Origin: Geminicoccus harenae
Lineage (GTDB): Bacteria > Pseudomonadota > Alphaproteobacteria > Geminicoccales > Geminicoccaceae
DNA: 64,000 nt
NCBI RefSeq assembly: GCF_019800005.1
Contig: NZ_JABGCL010000012.1
Span: 124,001-188,000, forward strand
Reading direction: 5' to 3'
Shown: positions 7,294-17,004 of the stretch, one piece after another
Layout: every line of letters begins with the position of its first letter
Numbering within the stretch: position 1 is the stretch's first letter
Made by a program: the position numbers and the translations under genes
Notes under the pieces: generated by a model
The model's database searches: none
Told to the model about the DNA's origin: nothing
Seen by the model: only the letters and a program-made list of their open reading frames with translations

Positions 7294-8657
7294 CACACTA
7301 CCGGTGGTTCCCATTCGGCGATGAACCGGCCGAGCCAGCCCGTGTCATACTCGCCGGTACGGAAGGCCGGGTTCGCGACCACGGTGCGCAAGAGTGGCAG
7401 GTTGGTGTCCACCCCTTCCACCACGCATTCCGCCAGTGCTCGCTCCAGCCGGCGCAGGCAGGTCGCCCGGTCGACGTCGTGGACGATCAGCTTGGCGATC
7501 AGGCTGTCGTAATAGGGCGGGACGGTGTAGCCGGCGTAGAGGGCCGAATCCATGCGCACGCCGGGCCCGCCCGGGGCATGGTAGCCGGTCACCCGGCCAG
7601 GGGAGGGCGCCAGCGTCTTCGGGTTCTCCGCGGTGATCCGGCACTCGATCGCGTGGCCCAGGAAGCGCACGTCCTCCTGGCCGAACGAGAGCCGCTCGCC
7701 GGCGGCCACCCGGATCTGCTCGCGGACCAGGTCGATATCGGTGATCAGCTCGGTCACCGGATGCTCCACCTGCAGGCGGGTGTTCATCTCGATGAAGTAG
7801 AACTGGCCGTTCTCATAGAGGAATTCCAGCGTGCCCACGCCGCGATAGCCGAACTTCGCCATGGCCTTGGCGACGAGGGCACCCAGCTTCTCGCGGTCGG
7901 CGGCATCGAGGATCGGCGAGGGCGCCTCCTCGATCACCTTCTGGTGCCGGCGCTGGATGGAGCAGTCGCGCTCGCCCAGGTGGAGGACCTGGCCGTGCGT
8001 GTCGCACAGCACCTGGACCTCGATATGGCGGGGCGCTGCCAGATATTTCTCGATATAGACCCGGTCGTCGCCGAAGCCCGCCTTGGCCTCGCCGCGCGCC
8101 ATGCGCAGGGCGTCCAGGAGCTGCGAGCGGTCATGGACTACGGTCATGCCGCGCCCGCCGCCGCCCGATACCGCCTTGATCAGCACCGGCCAGCCGATCT
8201 CCTCGGCTGCGGTCAGCGCTTCCTCGTCGCTGGCCACCGGCCCGTCCGTGCCGGGCACGCAGGGGATGCCCAGCTTCTTCGCGGTATCCTTGGCGACGAT
8301 CTTGTCGCCCATCAGTCGGATATGCTCGGGCGTCGGGCCGATGAAGGTGAAGCCGTGCTCCTCGACCATCTGGCAGAAGTCGGCGTTCTCGGAGAGAAAG
8401 CCGTAGCCCGGATGGATCGCCTGCGCCCCGGTGATCTCGGCCGCCGCCAGGATCGAGAGCTTGTTCAGGTAGCTCTCGCCGACCTGGGGCGGGCCGATGC
8501 ACACGCTCTCGTCGGCAAACCGCACATGCATGGCCGAGGCGTCGGCGGTGGAATGCACCGCGACGGTCTGGATGCCCATCTCGCGGCAGGCCCGCAGGAC
8601 CCTAAGGGCGATCTCGCCGCGATTGGCGATCAGGATCTTCTTGAACAAGCGGCTCAC
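7293..8657 (-). CDS. accC: Acetyl-CoA carboxylase, biotin carboxylase subunit
   Basis: AccC carboxylates the biotin on AccB using ATP and bicarbonate, the first half-reaction of fatty-acid synthesis. The 454-residue ATP-grasp enzyme shows KILIANRGEIALRVLRA at the N-terminus, the nucleotide loop AVSGGGGRGMTVV, the catalytic EMNTRLQVEHPVTE segment and the biotin-carboxylase C-terminal domain. Length is normal. It starts on GTG overlapping the accB stop (GTGA), so the two are translationally coupled, and aat follows with another 4-base overlap. Confidence 0.97.
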   Translation of the reverse strand: MSRLFKKILIANRGEIALRVLRACREMGIQTVAVHSTADASAMHVRFADESVCIGPPQVGESYLNKLSILAAAEITGAQAIHPGYGFLSENADFCQMVEEHGFTFIGPTPEHIRLMGDKIVAKDTAKKLGIPCVPGTDGPVASDEEALTAAEEIGWPVLIKAVSGGGGRGMTVVHDRSQLLDALRMARGEAKAGFGDDRVYIEKYLAAPRHIEVQVLCDTHGQVLHLGERDCSIQRRHQKVIEEAPSPILDAADREKLGALVAKAMAKFGYRGVGTLEFLYENGQFYFIEMNTRLQVEHPVTELITDIDLVREQIRVAAGERLSFGQEDVRFLGHAIECRITAENPKTLAPSPGRVTGYHAPGGPGVRMDSALYAGYTVPPYYDSLIAKLIVHDVDRATCLRRLERALAECVVEGVDTNLPLLRTVVANPAFRTGEYDTGWLGRFIAEWEPPVV

Positions 8658-9130
8658 TCCAGGACGAGGAGTGGTTCACCGAATTCCACGGGTGCTGCGT
8701 TCTCCACGAACACCCGGGCCACCCGCCCGGCCCTGGGCGCCCGGATCGCATTCATCACCTTCATCGCCTCGATGATGAGCAGGGTCTGGCCCTCCTTCAC
8801 TTCCGAGCCGACCCCGGCATAGGGCGGGGCGCCGGGCTCGGGCGCCAGATAGACCGTGCCGACCATGGGCGACTTCACCACGCCCGGGTGGGAAGCGTCC
8901 GGCCCGGCCGGCGGGGCGGGTTCGGCCGGGGCCGCGGCCGGTGCCGCCGCTTGGTGGGCCGGGGCCTGCATGTAGACCGGGGCGGTCACGTCCATCGGCG
9001 CCATCTGCACCTGCCGGGCGACCCGGACGCGGGTGGTGCCCTGGTTGATCTCGATCTCGGTGAGGCCGGTGCGCTGGAGGAGTTCCGCCAGCTTCTCGAT
9101 GAAGGAGGTTTCGACGTCGAGCTTGGCCAT
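8654..9130 (-). CDS. accB: Acetyl-CoA carboxylase biotin carboxyl carrier protein
   Basis: This 158-residue carrier holds biotin on Lys124 in the EAMKVMN motif. An N-terminal helix region (about 1-45) is joined by an Ala/Pro-rich flexible linker (about 55-82) to the biotinyl domain (about 85-158). It shuttles carboxybiotin between AccC and the AccAD transferase. The ATG at 9128-9130 overlaps the aroQ stop by 4 bases. Confidence 0.96.
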   Translation of the reverse strand: MAKLDVETSFIEKLAELLQRTGLTEIEINQGTTRVRVARQVQMAPMDVTAPVYMQAPAHQAAAPAAAPAEPAPPAGPDASHPGVVKSPMVGTVYLAPEPGAPPYAGVGSEVKEGQTLLIIEAMKVMNAIRAPRAGRVARVFVENAAPVEFGEPLLVLE

Positions 9131-9591
9131 CAGTGGTCTCGAGCGGCAGCAGGGGACGGGGCGACGAGTTCGGTGGCGGCGCGCAGGGCCAGGAGATAGC
9201 CGTGCGGCCCCAGCCCGCAGATCACGCCGGTGGCAACCAGCGACACGTAGGAATGGTGCCGGAAGGGCTCGCGGCGATGCACGTTGGACAGATGCAGCTC
9301 GATCACCGGCTTCTCGGCGGCGGCGAGCGCGTCCATCAGCGCCACGGAGGTGTGGGTGAGCCCGCCCGGGTTGATCACGATGGCGTCCGCATGGGTGCGG
9401 GCCTCGTGGATCCAGTCGATCAGCACGCCCTCGTGGTTGCTCTGGCGGAAATCGACGGTGATCCCGAGATCGGCGGCTTCGCGCTCGACCATGGCCTGGA
9501 TCTCCGACAGCCGGGTATGGCCGTAGATCTCGGGCTGGCGCAGGCCGAGCATGTTGAGGTTCGGTCCGTTGAGGACCAGGATGGTGGGCAA
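9130..9591 (-). CDS. aroQ: Type II 3-dehydroquinate dehydratase
   Basis: AroQ dehydrates 3-dehydroquinate to 3-dehydroshikimate in the shikimate pathway. The 153-residue protein has the type II hallmarks: [18 protein letters not shown] with the catalytic Tyr, [19 protein letters not shown] and [17 protein letters not shown] with the catalytic His. It begins on TTG at 9589-9591; no in-frame ATG or GTG fits the family N-terminus. It is the first gene of the leftward aroQ-accB-accC-aat operon, so the promoter should lie in the 221 bases between 9592 and the acuI-like stop. I see no gene there. Confidence 0.95.
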   Translation of the reverse strand: MPTILVLNGPNLNMLGLRQPEIYGHTRLSEIQAMVEREAADLGITVDFRQSNHEGVLIDWIHEARTHADAIVINPGGLTHTSVALMDALAAAEKPVIELHLSNVHRREPFRHHSYVSLVATGVICGLGPHGYLLALRAATELVAPSPAAARDH

Positions 9592-9812
9592 GGTCGGGAT
9601 CGATCGCGGTTATTGATCGTTGTCGGCCACCGCACGCGACGGCGCTCTGCCACGAGCGGCAGGGGCCACCGTCACGAAGACGCTGGCCCGCGGCGAGGGG
9701 AGGTAGCACGCGTGCCCGGGCGGGGAAAGAGGCCCGTGCACGCCTGCAGGTGTCGAACCGTTCATGATCCGGCGGCGGGGCCGGGACCGCGACGGGCGGC
9801 CCCCCAAGGCGG

Positions 9813-10808
9813 TCAGCGGCCCGTGTCGACCGCCAGCCGGCCGCGCACTCGGCCGGCCACCAGCTCGGCCGCGGCGTCCACGACCCCGTCCAAGCCGATC
9901 GCCTGGGCCACCCGGTCGAGCACGCCGCCGTCGAGGTCACGTGCCAGGCGCTGCCAGGCCGCCTGGCGCGGGCCGAACGGCACCTGGACCGATTCCACGC
10001 CGCACAGGCGCACGCCGCGCAGGATGAAGGGGAACACGGTGGTGTTGAGCTCGACCCCGCCGGCATTGCCGACCGCGGCGACACTGCCGCCAGGCACGAT
10101 CGTCTTGAGCAGGCCGGCCAGCACCTGGCCGCCCACGCAATCCACCGCACCGGCAAAGCGGGCCTTGTCCAGCGGACCCTTGGCGCCCGGCACGAACGGG
10201 CTGCGGTCGATCACCTCGGCAGCACCCAGCTCCTGCAGCCAGCCGGCCTCCGCGGTCTTGCCGGTGGAGGCCACGACCTTGAAGCCGGCCTTGGCCAGGA
10301 GTGCCACGGCGATGCTGCCGACCCCGCCGCCGGCCCCGGTCACCACCACCTCGCCACCCTCAGGCGTGACACCCTGGCGCTCCAGTTCCTGGACGCACAA
10401 AGCGGCGGTGAAGCCGGCCGTGCCGATCGCCATGGCCCGCTTCGCGTCGAGCCCGTCCGGCATCGGCACCAGCCAGTCGGCCTTGACCCTGGCCCGCTGC
10501 GCCAGCCCGCCGAAATGGCGCTCGCCCACGCCCCAGCCGGTGAGCAGCACCGGGTCGCCCGGCCGGTAGCGCTCGTCCGAGGAGTCCAGCACCCGGCCGG
10601 CGAAGTCGATGCCCGGGATGAACGGGAAGCTGCGCACGATCGGGGCCTTGCCGGTGATCGCCAGCGCGTCCTTGTAGTTCAGGGTGGACCATTCGACGGC
10701 CACGGTGACCTCACCCGGCATCAGCCGGCTTTCGTCGAGCTCCGTCAGGCTCGCCTGGGTGCTGCCGTCCGCCTGTTCCAGCAGGATCGCCCTGAACCGG
10801 TCCGTCAT
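9813..10808 (-). CDS. acuI: AcuI/YhdH-type acryloyl-CoA reductase (MDR family quinone oxidoreductase)
   Basis: This 331-residue zinc-free medium-chain reductase belongs to the YhdH/AcuI branch, whose characterised members reduce acryloyl-CoA to propionyl-CoA with NADPH, linking DMSP or 3-hydroxypropionate breakdown to the methylmalonyl route. Seen here: STLNYKDALAITGKAPIVRSFP, PGIDFAGRVLDS, GWGVGERHFGG and the Rossmann loop VTGAGGGVGSIAV. The ATG at 10806-10808 fits the family start (MTDRFRAILLEQ). It appears to be a single-gene unit. Substrate specificity is inferred from the subfamily only. Confidence 0.9.
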   Translation of the reverse strand: MTDRFRAILLEQADGSTQASLTELDESRLMPGEVTVAVEWSTLNYKDALAITGKAPIVRSFPFIPGIDFAGRVLDSSDERYRPGDPVLLTGWGVGERHFGGLAQRARVKADWLVPMPDGLDAKRAMAIGTAGFTAALCVQELERQGVTPEGGEVVVTGAGGGVGSIAVALLAKAGFKVVASTGKTAEAGWLQELGAAEVIDRSPFVPGAKGPLDKARFAGAVDCVGGQVLAGLLKTIVPGGSVAAVGNAGGVELNTTVFPFILRGVRLCGVESVQVPFGPRQAAWQRLARDLDGGVLDRVAQAIGLDGVVDAAAELVAGRVRGRLAVDTGR

Positions 10809-10896
10809 CGTCTGCTCCGCTGTTCCGGGGGCGCTGCCCCCGCACCTGCCCTGGCCCCGATAGGGCCCCCGCGATAGCAGCCCCGCCCGGCAGGGT

Positions 10897-11718
10897 TCAA
10901 CCGGCCGGCGCCGTCGCCGGCGGCTCCGCGGGTTCCGGCAGGTCGACCCAGCCCTCGGCCGTGAGCTGCTCCATCGGCCGGAACCTAGCCTTGTAGTCCA
11001 TCTTGTCGCTGCCGGCGATCCAGTAGCCCAGATAGACATGGCCCAGCCCCTGGGCCCGGGCGCGCTCGATCAGTTGCAGGATCGTCCAGGTGCCGAGCGA
11101 GCGGCGCGGTTCGTCCGGCTCGTAGAACTTGTAGACCCCGGACAGGCCGGAGCTCAGCCGGTCGGTGAGGCTGACCGCGAGCAGGCGGCCGGAAGGGTCG
11201 CGGCCTTCCAGGAGGACGGTCGCGACCGCCCAGTCGCCGACCATGGTCTCGAAGTCGACCCGGGTCATGTTGGCCATGCCGCCATCGCCATGCCGCGCAC
11301 TCAGGTAGCGGCGGAACAGTTGCCAGTGCTCGGCCGTCGGCACGGCCGGCACTTCCTGGACGGTGAGGTCGGCATTGCGGTGGAGCAGCTTGCGCTCGCC
11401 CCGCGACGGCACGAAGCGATCGACCGGAATACGTACTGGAACACAGGCGTTACAGCCCGGGCAGGCCGGGCGGTACATCAGGTTCTGGCTGCGCCGGAAG
11501 CCCGCCTCGCTCAGCCGGTCGAAGGTTTCGCGCTCCTGGGGATGGCGGCGCAGCAGGGTATAGACCCGCCGCTCGGTGCGGCCGTCCAGATAGGGGCAGG
11601 GCGCCGCACCGGTCGTGTAGAACTGGCGCAGCACGTTGCGCTGGCGTGGCTGCAGGTCGACGGACAAGCGGTTCTCCAGCGGCTTCCGACATGAGATGGA
11701 GAATCGGCAAGGAATCAT
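10897..11718 (-). CDS. bpt: Aspartate/glutamate leucyltransferase (Ate1/Bpt family)
   Basis: Bpt transfers Leu from Leu-tRNA to N-terminal Asp or Glu, creating destabilising N-ends. The protein has about 273 residues, close to the family norm. It has the N-terminal cysteine/aromatic motif FYTTGAAPCPYLDGRTERRVY, the pair CPGCNACVPVRI, and the acetyltransferase-like C-terminal domain (SLTDRLSSGLSGVYKFYEPDE, YLGYWIAGSDKMDYKARF). ATG 11716-11718 gives MIPCRFSISCRK as the start, a somewhat long N-terminus; a later TTG is possible. With aat at 6565 the genome encodes both known bacterial tRNA-dependent N-degron transferases. Confidence 0.93.
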   Translation of the reverse strand: MIPCRFSISCRKPLENRLSVDLQPRQRNVLRQFYTTGAAPCPYLDGRTERRVYTLLRRHPQERETFDRLSEAGFRRSQNLMYRPACPGCNACVPVRIPVDRFVPSRGERKLLHRNADLTVQEVPAVPTAEHWQLFRRYLSARHGDGGMANMTRVDFETMVGDWAVATVLLEGRDPSGRLLAVSLTDRLSSGLSGVYKFYEPDEPRRSLGTWTILQLIERARAQGLGHVYLGYWIAGSDKMDYKARFRPMEQLTAEGWVDLPEPAEPPATAPAG

Positions 11719-11843
11719 CAAGCCGGTTGTGCGCAACCACCGCGTCCGACCCGGGCATTGTCTTGCGGTACCCGCGGCGAGGATTGACCGGCCGGCGGCG
11801 GGCGGGGAGGCTGCGGGACAGGTCAGGAAGGAGGGGAATGCCG

Positions 11844-12731
11844 ATGCGCAGCGAACGTCGGACCGTCGCCACCGAGGTGGAGGGGCCGATCGAGCTCCAC
11901 TGGCTGGAGCATGGCGATCCGGCCGCGTCGCAGGTGGTGGTCTGCGTCCATGGCCTGACCCGCAACGCCCACGACTTCGACCGGATCGCGGCAGCAATGG
12001 CCCGCCGCGGCGCCCGGGTGCTGGCGGTGGACGTGCCCGGCCGGGGCGGCAGTGCCTGGTTTCGCGACCCCGACCACTATGCCGTGCCGGTCTATGCCCC
12101 GATCCTGCGGACCTGGCTGCAGGAGCTGGGCCTGGACGAGGTCGCCTGGCTCGGCACCTCGATGGGCGGGCTGATCGGCATGGTGGTGGCCGCCGGACCG
12201 GACAGCCCGATCGGCCGGCTGGTGCTGAACGACGTGGGCGCGTTCGTGCCCAAGGAGGCGCTCTCCCCGATCGGCGCCTATCTCGGGCTGGATCTCCGGT
12301 TCGCCGACCTGGAGGCGGTGGAGCGCCACCTGCGCACCATTCATGCCGGGTTCGGTCGGCATCTGGACGACGGCTTCTGGCGTGAGCTGGCCCGCCGCTC
12401 CTCACGGCCGGCCGGGGACGGCCCCGGCTGGCGGATGCATTACGACCCGGCGATCCGGCTGCCCTTCCAGCGCCAGGAGGCCGCCGACATCGACCTGCGC
12501 GAGCTCTGGGCGGCGATCCGCTGCCCGACCCTGCTGGTGCGCGGGGCGGAGAGCCCGCTCCTGCCGGCGGCCATCGCCCAGGAGATGACCCGGACGGGAC
12601 CGAGAGCGGAGCTCGTGACCTTCATGGATTGCGGCCACGCGCCGTCGCTGGCTGAGCCCGAGCAGATCGAGCAGGTGGCGGACTGGCTGTGCGGCCCGGA
12701 AACCGGCAACGGATTGATTTCCGTCGTCTGA
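11844..12731 (+). CDS. Alpha/beta-fold hydrolase
   Basis: This is a cytoplasmic hydrolase of about 295 residues. The oxyanion loop is CVHGLTRNAHDF, the nucleophile elbow is GTSMGG, and the catalytic His is in DCGHAPSL. At the usual acid position the family reads RGAxSDLL, but this protein has RGAESPLL, so the standard Asp is replaced by Pro; another acidic residue may serve. Two starts are possible, 11838 and 11844. AAGGAGG at 11828-11834 is better spaced for 11844. It is a lone rightward gene between bpt and the ferredoxin gene, and its substrate is unknown. Confidence 0.85.
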   Translation: MRSERRTVATEVEGPIELHWLEHGDPAASQVVVCVHGLTRNAHDFDRIAAAMARRGARVLAVDVPGRGGSAWFRDPDHYAVPVYAPILRTWLQELGLDEVAWLGTSMGGLIGMVVAAGPDSPIGRLVLNDVGAFVPKEALSPIGAYLGLDLRFADLEAVERHLRTIHAGFGRHLDDGFWRELARRSSRPAGDGPGWRMHYDPAIRLPFQRQEAADIDLRELWAAIRCPTLLVRGAESPLLPAAIAQEMTRTGPRAELVTFMDCGHAPSLAEPEQIEQVADWLCGPETGNGLISVV

Positions 12732-12756
12732 CGTCGATCAGGTCTTCCGGGGCTGC

Positions 12757-12794
12757 CGGCCTTCGGCCTGCTCAAGGCCGAGGCGGGTCCGCCT
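12757..12794. terminator. Hairpins in the convergent gap between hydrolase and ferredoxin genes
   Basis: CGGCCTT (12757-12763) pairs with AAGGCCG (12774-12780), and AGGCGG (12781-12786) pairs with CCGCCT (12789-12794). The position between two convergent 3' ends suggests termination in both directions. There is no T run, so this is a structural guess. Confidence 0.4.
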
Positions 12795-12807
12795 GCGCCC
12801 GGGCGCT

Positions 12808-13122
12808 CTAGAACTCCGGTGCCAGGGTGACGGTCAGCCCGTCGAGCTCCGGCTTGAACGGGATCTGGCAGGACAGGCGCGAGTTGTCCTGCACTTGGAA
12901 GGCCTCGTCCAGCATGTTGCTCTCGTCGCGGCTCATCTCGGGCAGCTTGGGCAGCCAGTCGGCGGCGACATAAACATGGCAGGTGGCGCAGGCGCAGCAG
13001 CCGCCGCAGGCCGCCTCGATCGGCAGGTCGGCCTCGCGCACGATCTCCATGACCGACCAGCCGTCGGTGGCAGTCACGCTGTGCTCGACCCCGTCGCGGT
13101 CGATGACGAAGATTTCGGCCAT
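12808..13122 (-). CDS. [2Fe-2S] ferredoxin, adrenodoxin type
   Basis: The protein has 104 residues. Cluster ligands are Cys39, Cys45, Cys48 (C-x5-C-x2-C within ACGGCCACATC) and Cys85 (LSCQI), with 36 residues between the last two, exactly the adrenodoxin/ISC-ferredoxin pattern. Such ferredoxins feed electrons to P450s, ring hydroxylases or Fe-S assembly. It lies 40 bases downstream of a ferredoxin reductase gene on the same strand, so the two probably form an electron-transfer pair. No P450 or oxygenase is in the window. Confidence 0.94.
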   Translation of the reverse strand: MAEIFVIDRDGVEHSVTATDGWSVMEIVREADLPIEAACGGCCACATCHVYVAADWLPKLPEMSRDESNMLDEAFQVQDNSRLSCQIPFKPELDGLTVTLAPEF

Positions 13123-13162
13123 GAGGGCGTTCCGTTCCGATCGTTGAGTGGGCCGGCCAGAT

Positions 13163-14371
<1,209 letters not shown>

Positions 14372-14486
14372 TCATGCCGGGGAGCTTGGCGTACGGCCCG
14401 CTGGCCGCTCCGAAGGCGCCAGGGCCTTAGCCCGGCCCCGGCACCGCGCCCCTCGCGGGAACGGGTGCAAGGCCGCAGTCATGGGC

Positions 14487-16040
14487 TCAGCGCCGGCGCT
14501 GGCCGGAATAGCCGATCGGCTTGATCACGGAAGGCCGGATCGTGCGGGGCGGGACCGGTCCGGCCTCCGCAGGCGACCGCTCCTGGCCAGCCGTGTCCGA
14601 CCTTGGCCGCGCCGCCGGTGCCTCGGTGCCGGGGCGCAGGGCGGCCGGCCGTCCCGGCTCGGGCTCGGCCGGCCGCTCCCGGCCGCCACTCAGCGCCCGG
14701 GCGAACCGATTGTCCGGCCGCGTGGCCGCATCCGCACCGGCCGCACCCGGCCGACGCAGCCGCTGGCCAGGCATGTCGGTCCCGGAACCCCCTGCTGCCG
14801 CCGTCCCGCCCTGGCCCGGTACCCGCGCATCCGGCGTCTGCGGGCGGGGCCAAGGCGCACCCGGGCCCGGCGTGCCCGGCCCTGGCGGCAGGCCGGCGGG
14901 CGCCCGGCCGGCCGGTGGCGCAGGCGCGACCCGATCCCGCGGCGCATCTGGCTGGCCAGCCATGCCGGCAGGCCCGCCAGCGCCGGGTGATGCCGTACCG
15001 GACATGGGCGGCCGCGGGGCAGGTGCCGCGGGATCGGGCAAAGGCTCGCGTGCCGTGGAGAGGGCGGTGGCGTCGAGCGGCGATCGGGCGGGAGCAGGGT
15101 CGTCCAGATAGGCGATCGGCGGCCGGTCGACCTCGTCCAGCCGCGGGCCGGGCACCGCGCTTCGGCCAGGTGGCGGGGCCGTCTCCGCTGAAGCACCGCT
15201 CGCCGTCCCCCTGGCTGCCGTCTCGGGCCGAACGCGCGCCGCGGGGGCTGGTGCTGCCGGTACGTGTGCCGTGGTGGTGGCAGGGGCGGTCGTGCCGGCC
15301 GGCGCCTGGGCCAGAGGGGCAGTGCCGGCTGGCGTCAGGAGCGCCACCAGTGCCGGGATCGGCTCCGGCGGGCGGCGGTGGAACGGCTCGGCCCGGATCC
15401 GCTCGAACGCTGCCACCTCGGACACCGCTTCGGCGGCCCATTCCTGCAGCGGCGCCAGCTCCGCCACCGCGGCGACATAGGCGGCGCAGGCCGGATCCTG
15501 GGGTGGGAGGGCATAGGTGACGAAGCGGGTGACGATCGGGGCCGCGACGGCATCCACGGCGGTGAACCGGCCGAACAGGAACGGGCCGCGCGCCGCCACG
15601 GGACCGGTGCGCAGATCGGTCCAGATCTGCCGGACCCGCTTCAGGTCGCTGGCGACGCCGCGCATCAGCCGCCCCGGCGGGCCGAACCGCGCGATCAGGT
15701 CCATCGGCAGGAAGCGGTGCAGCGCGTCCAGCCCGTCCAGCAGCTCGGACGCCACCGAGCGCGCCAGCGCCCGCTCCGCCGGGTCGTCCGGCCAGAGCTC
15801 GGGGTGGCGCTCGGCCAGCCATTCCAGGATCGGCAGCACGCCCGAAACGGTGGCCTCGGGCTCGACCAGCACGGGCAGCCGCCCGTGCGCCGTGAAGCGC
15901 TCCAGCAGCTCTTCGGTTTCCGGGCGGCCGAGCGGGACCAGCACCTCCTCGAAGCGCAGCCCGAGCGTCCGCATCGCCAGCCAGGCGGCCAGCGACCCGC
16001 CGCAGGCATTGCGGCTGCCGATCACGAGGCGGGTGGTCAT
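14487..16040 (-). CDS. GST-fold protein with ~260-residue Pro/Ala-rich disordered tail
   Basis: The 517-residue protein starts as a glutathione S-transferase-like protein: a thioredoxin-fold N-domain (SRNACGGSLAAWLAMRTLGL, HGRLPVLVEPE) and an all-alpha C-domain with FLFGRFTAVDAVAAPIVTRF, up to about residue 250. The rest is almost entirely Ala, Pro, Gly, Thr and Arg with no predicted fold. It closes with a short ordered-looking basic peptide, TIRPSVIKPIGYSGQRRR. Glutathione dependence is not proved: the N-terminal residue is Ser-Arg-Asn-Ala-Cys rather than a classic Tyr/Ser site. The tail could be a tether ending in a docking peptide. It may share a transcript with the lipoprotein gene upstream (16911-16105). 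Confidence 0.82.
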   Translation of the reverse strand: MTTRLVIGSRNACGGSLAAWLAMRTLGLRFEEVLVPLGRPETEELLERFTAHGRLPVLVEPEATVSGVLPILEWLAERHPELWPDDPAERALARSVASELLDGLDALHRFLPMDLIARFGPPGRLMRGVASDLKRVRQIWTDLRTGPVAARGPFLFGRFTAVDAVAAPIVTRFVTYALPPQDPACAAYVAAVAELAPLQEWAAEAVSEVAAFERIRAEPFHRRPPEPIPALVALLTPAGTAPLAQAPAGTTAPATTTAHVPAAPAPAARVRPETAARGTASGASAETAPPPGRSAVPGPRLDEVDRPPIAYLDDPAPARSPLDATALSTAREPLPDPAAPAPRPPMSGTASPGAGGPAGMAGQPDAPRDRVAPAPPAGRAPAGLPPGPGTPGPGAPWPRPQTPDARVPGQGGTAAAGGSGTDMPGQRLRRPGAAGADAATRPDNRFARALSGGRERPAEPEPGRPAALRPGTEAPAARPRSDTAGQERSPAEAGPVPPRTIRPSVIKPIGYSGQRRR

Positions 16041-16104
16041 GCGGCGGCAGCCGGCTGGACCAGGGCCGCCGGATGGCCGCTCAGGCCAGGATGCGGCTGC
16101 CCGG

Positions 16105-16911
16105 TCACGACTGGGGCACGTCCTCGGCAGCCCTCGGCATCTCGCACCACAAGACCTCCTGCCGGTAGGCGGCCAGCACCGTCTGGATCGGCTCGGGCTG
16201 GCTGCGGCAGTTCCAGTCCTCGCCATCGACCACCGCAGCATAGCCCAATGCGTCGCGCAGTTGCAGCAGTCCCGCCACATCGGCGCGCGGGTCGACCCGG
16301 CCGTCGCCGTCCAGGTCCTGGCCCAGCATCAGGGTCGCCAGGCGCGCCTGCAGCTCCGCGCTGGCCGCACGCCGCTCGTCTTCCGGCAGGTGCTGGTCGG
16401 CCAACTGTTCCAGCACCCGGTCGGTGACCGCGATGTCGAAGCGCAGGCCGGTCACGATCTGGCTCACGCCACGATACCAGTCGCCCTGCCACTCGGTCTG
16501 GCCGGGCCCGGCCTCGAGGCTGGCCTCGACGAGGTCCAGGGCCTGGGACAGATCCTGGACGGCCACCGGTTCCTGCTGGCCACGCGCCATCAGCAGCGGC
16601 CGCAGGTCCTGCGCGTCCTGTGGCGGGAGGCCGTCCGGCCCGGGGACGCGGGCCAGCCGGATCGCCTGCGCCACCGCGGCCTCGGCGGTGGGCAGCGCCC
16701 CGCCGCCGCTCTCCGTGGCGGGATGGCGGCCGAAGATCAGGGCGAACGGTGCCGGGTCGAGCGCTGCTTCCGCCGGCAGCGCCTCCGGCACGACCGGTGC
16801 CTTCTGCGTTGCGCAGGCCGTCAGCACCAGGGCCAGCAGTGCCGCCCAGCCGCACCGCTTCCAGCCACAGCGCTTCCATTCTTGGCGCCTGTTGCCGTCA
16901 TCACCGCTCAT
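16105..16911 (-). CDS. Predicted lipoprotein of unknown function
   Basis: The 268-residue protein has a basic N-terminus rich in Lys, Arg and Trp, a hydrophobic segment and a lipobox ALVLTAC, so it is probably lipid-anchored. The mature part is helical and acidic. It contains one EF-hand-like calcium loop, GQDLDGDGRVDPRADV, near residue 200, followed by LLQLRDALGYAAVVDGEDW with a late pair of cysteines. I recognise no family. It lies upstream of the GST-like gene on the same strand (64-base gap) and downstream of maeB. Confidence 0.7.
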   Translation of the reverse strand: MSGDDGNRRQEWKRCGWKRCGWAALLALVLTACATQKAPVVPEALPAEAALDPAPFALIFGRHPATESGGGALPTAEAAVAQAIRLARVPGPDGLPPQDAQDLRPLLMARGQQEPVAVQDLSQALDLVEASLEAGPGQTEWQGDWYRGVSQIVTGLRFDIAVTDRVLEQLADQHLPEDERRAASAELQARLATLMLGQDLDGDGRVDPRADVAGLLQLRDALGYAAVVDGEDWNCRSQPEPIQTVLAAYRQEVLWCEMPRAAEDVPQS

Positions 16912-17004
16912 CGACCGCTCCCACTGCCCCCGTGGGAACCGAGCTTGCCCGAAAATCCCTAACGATCTGCTACCTCCGCACGGTTCGGGCGTCGCCCGTG
17001 CCCG

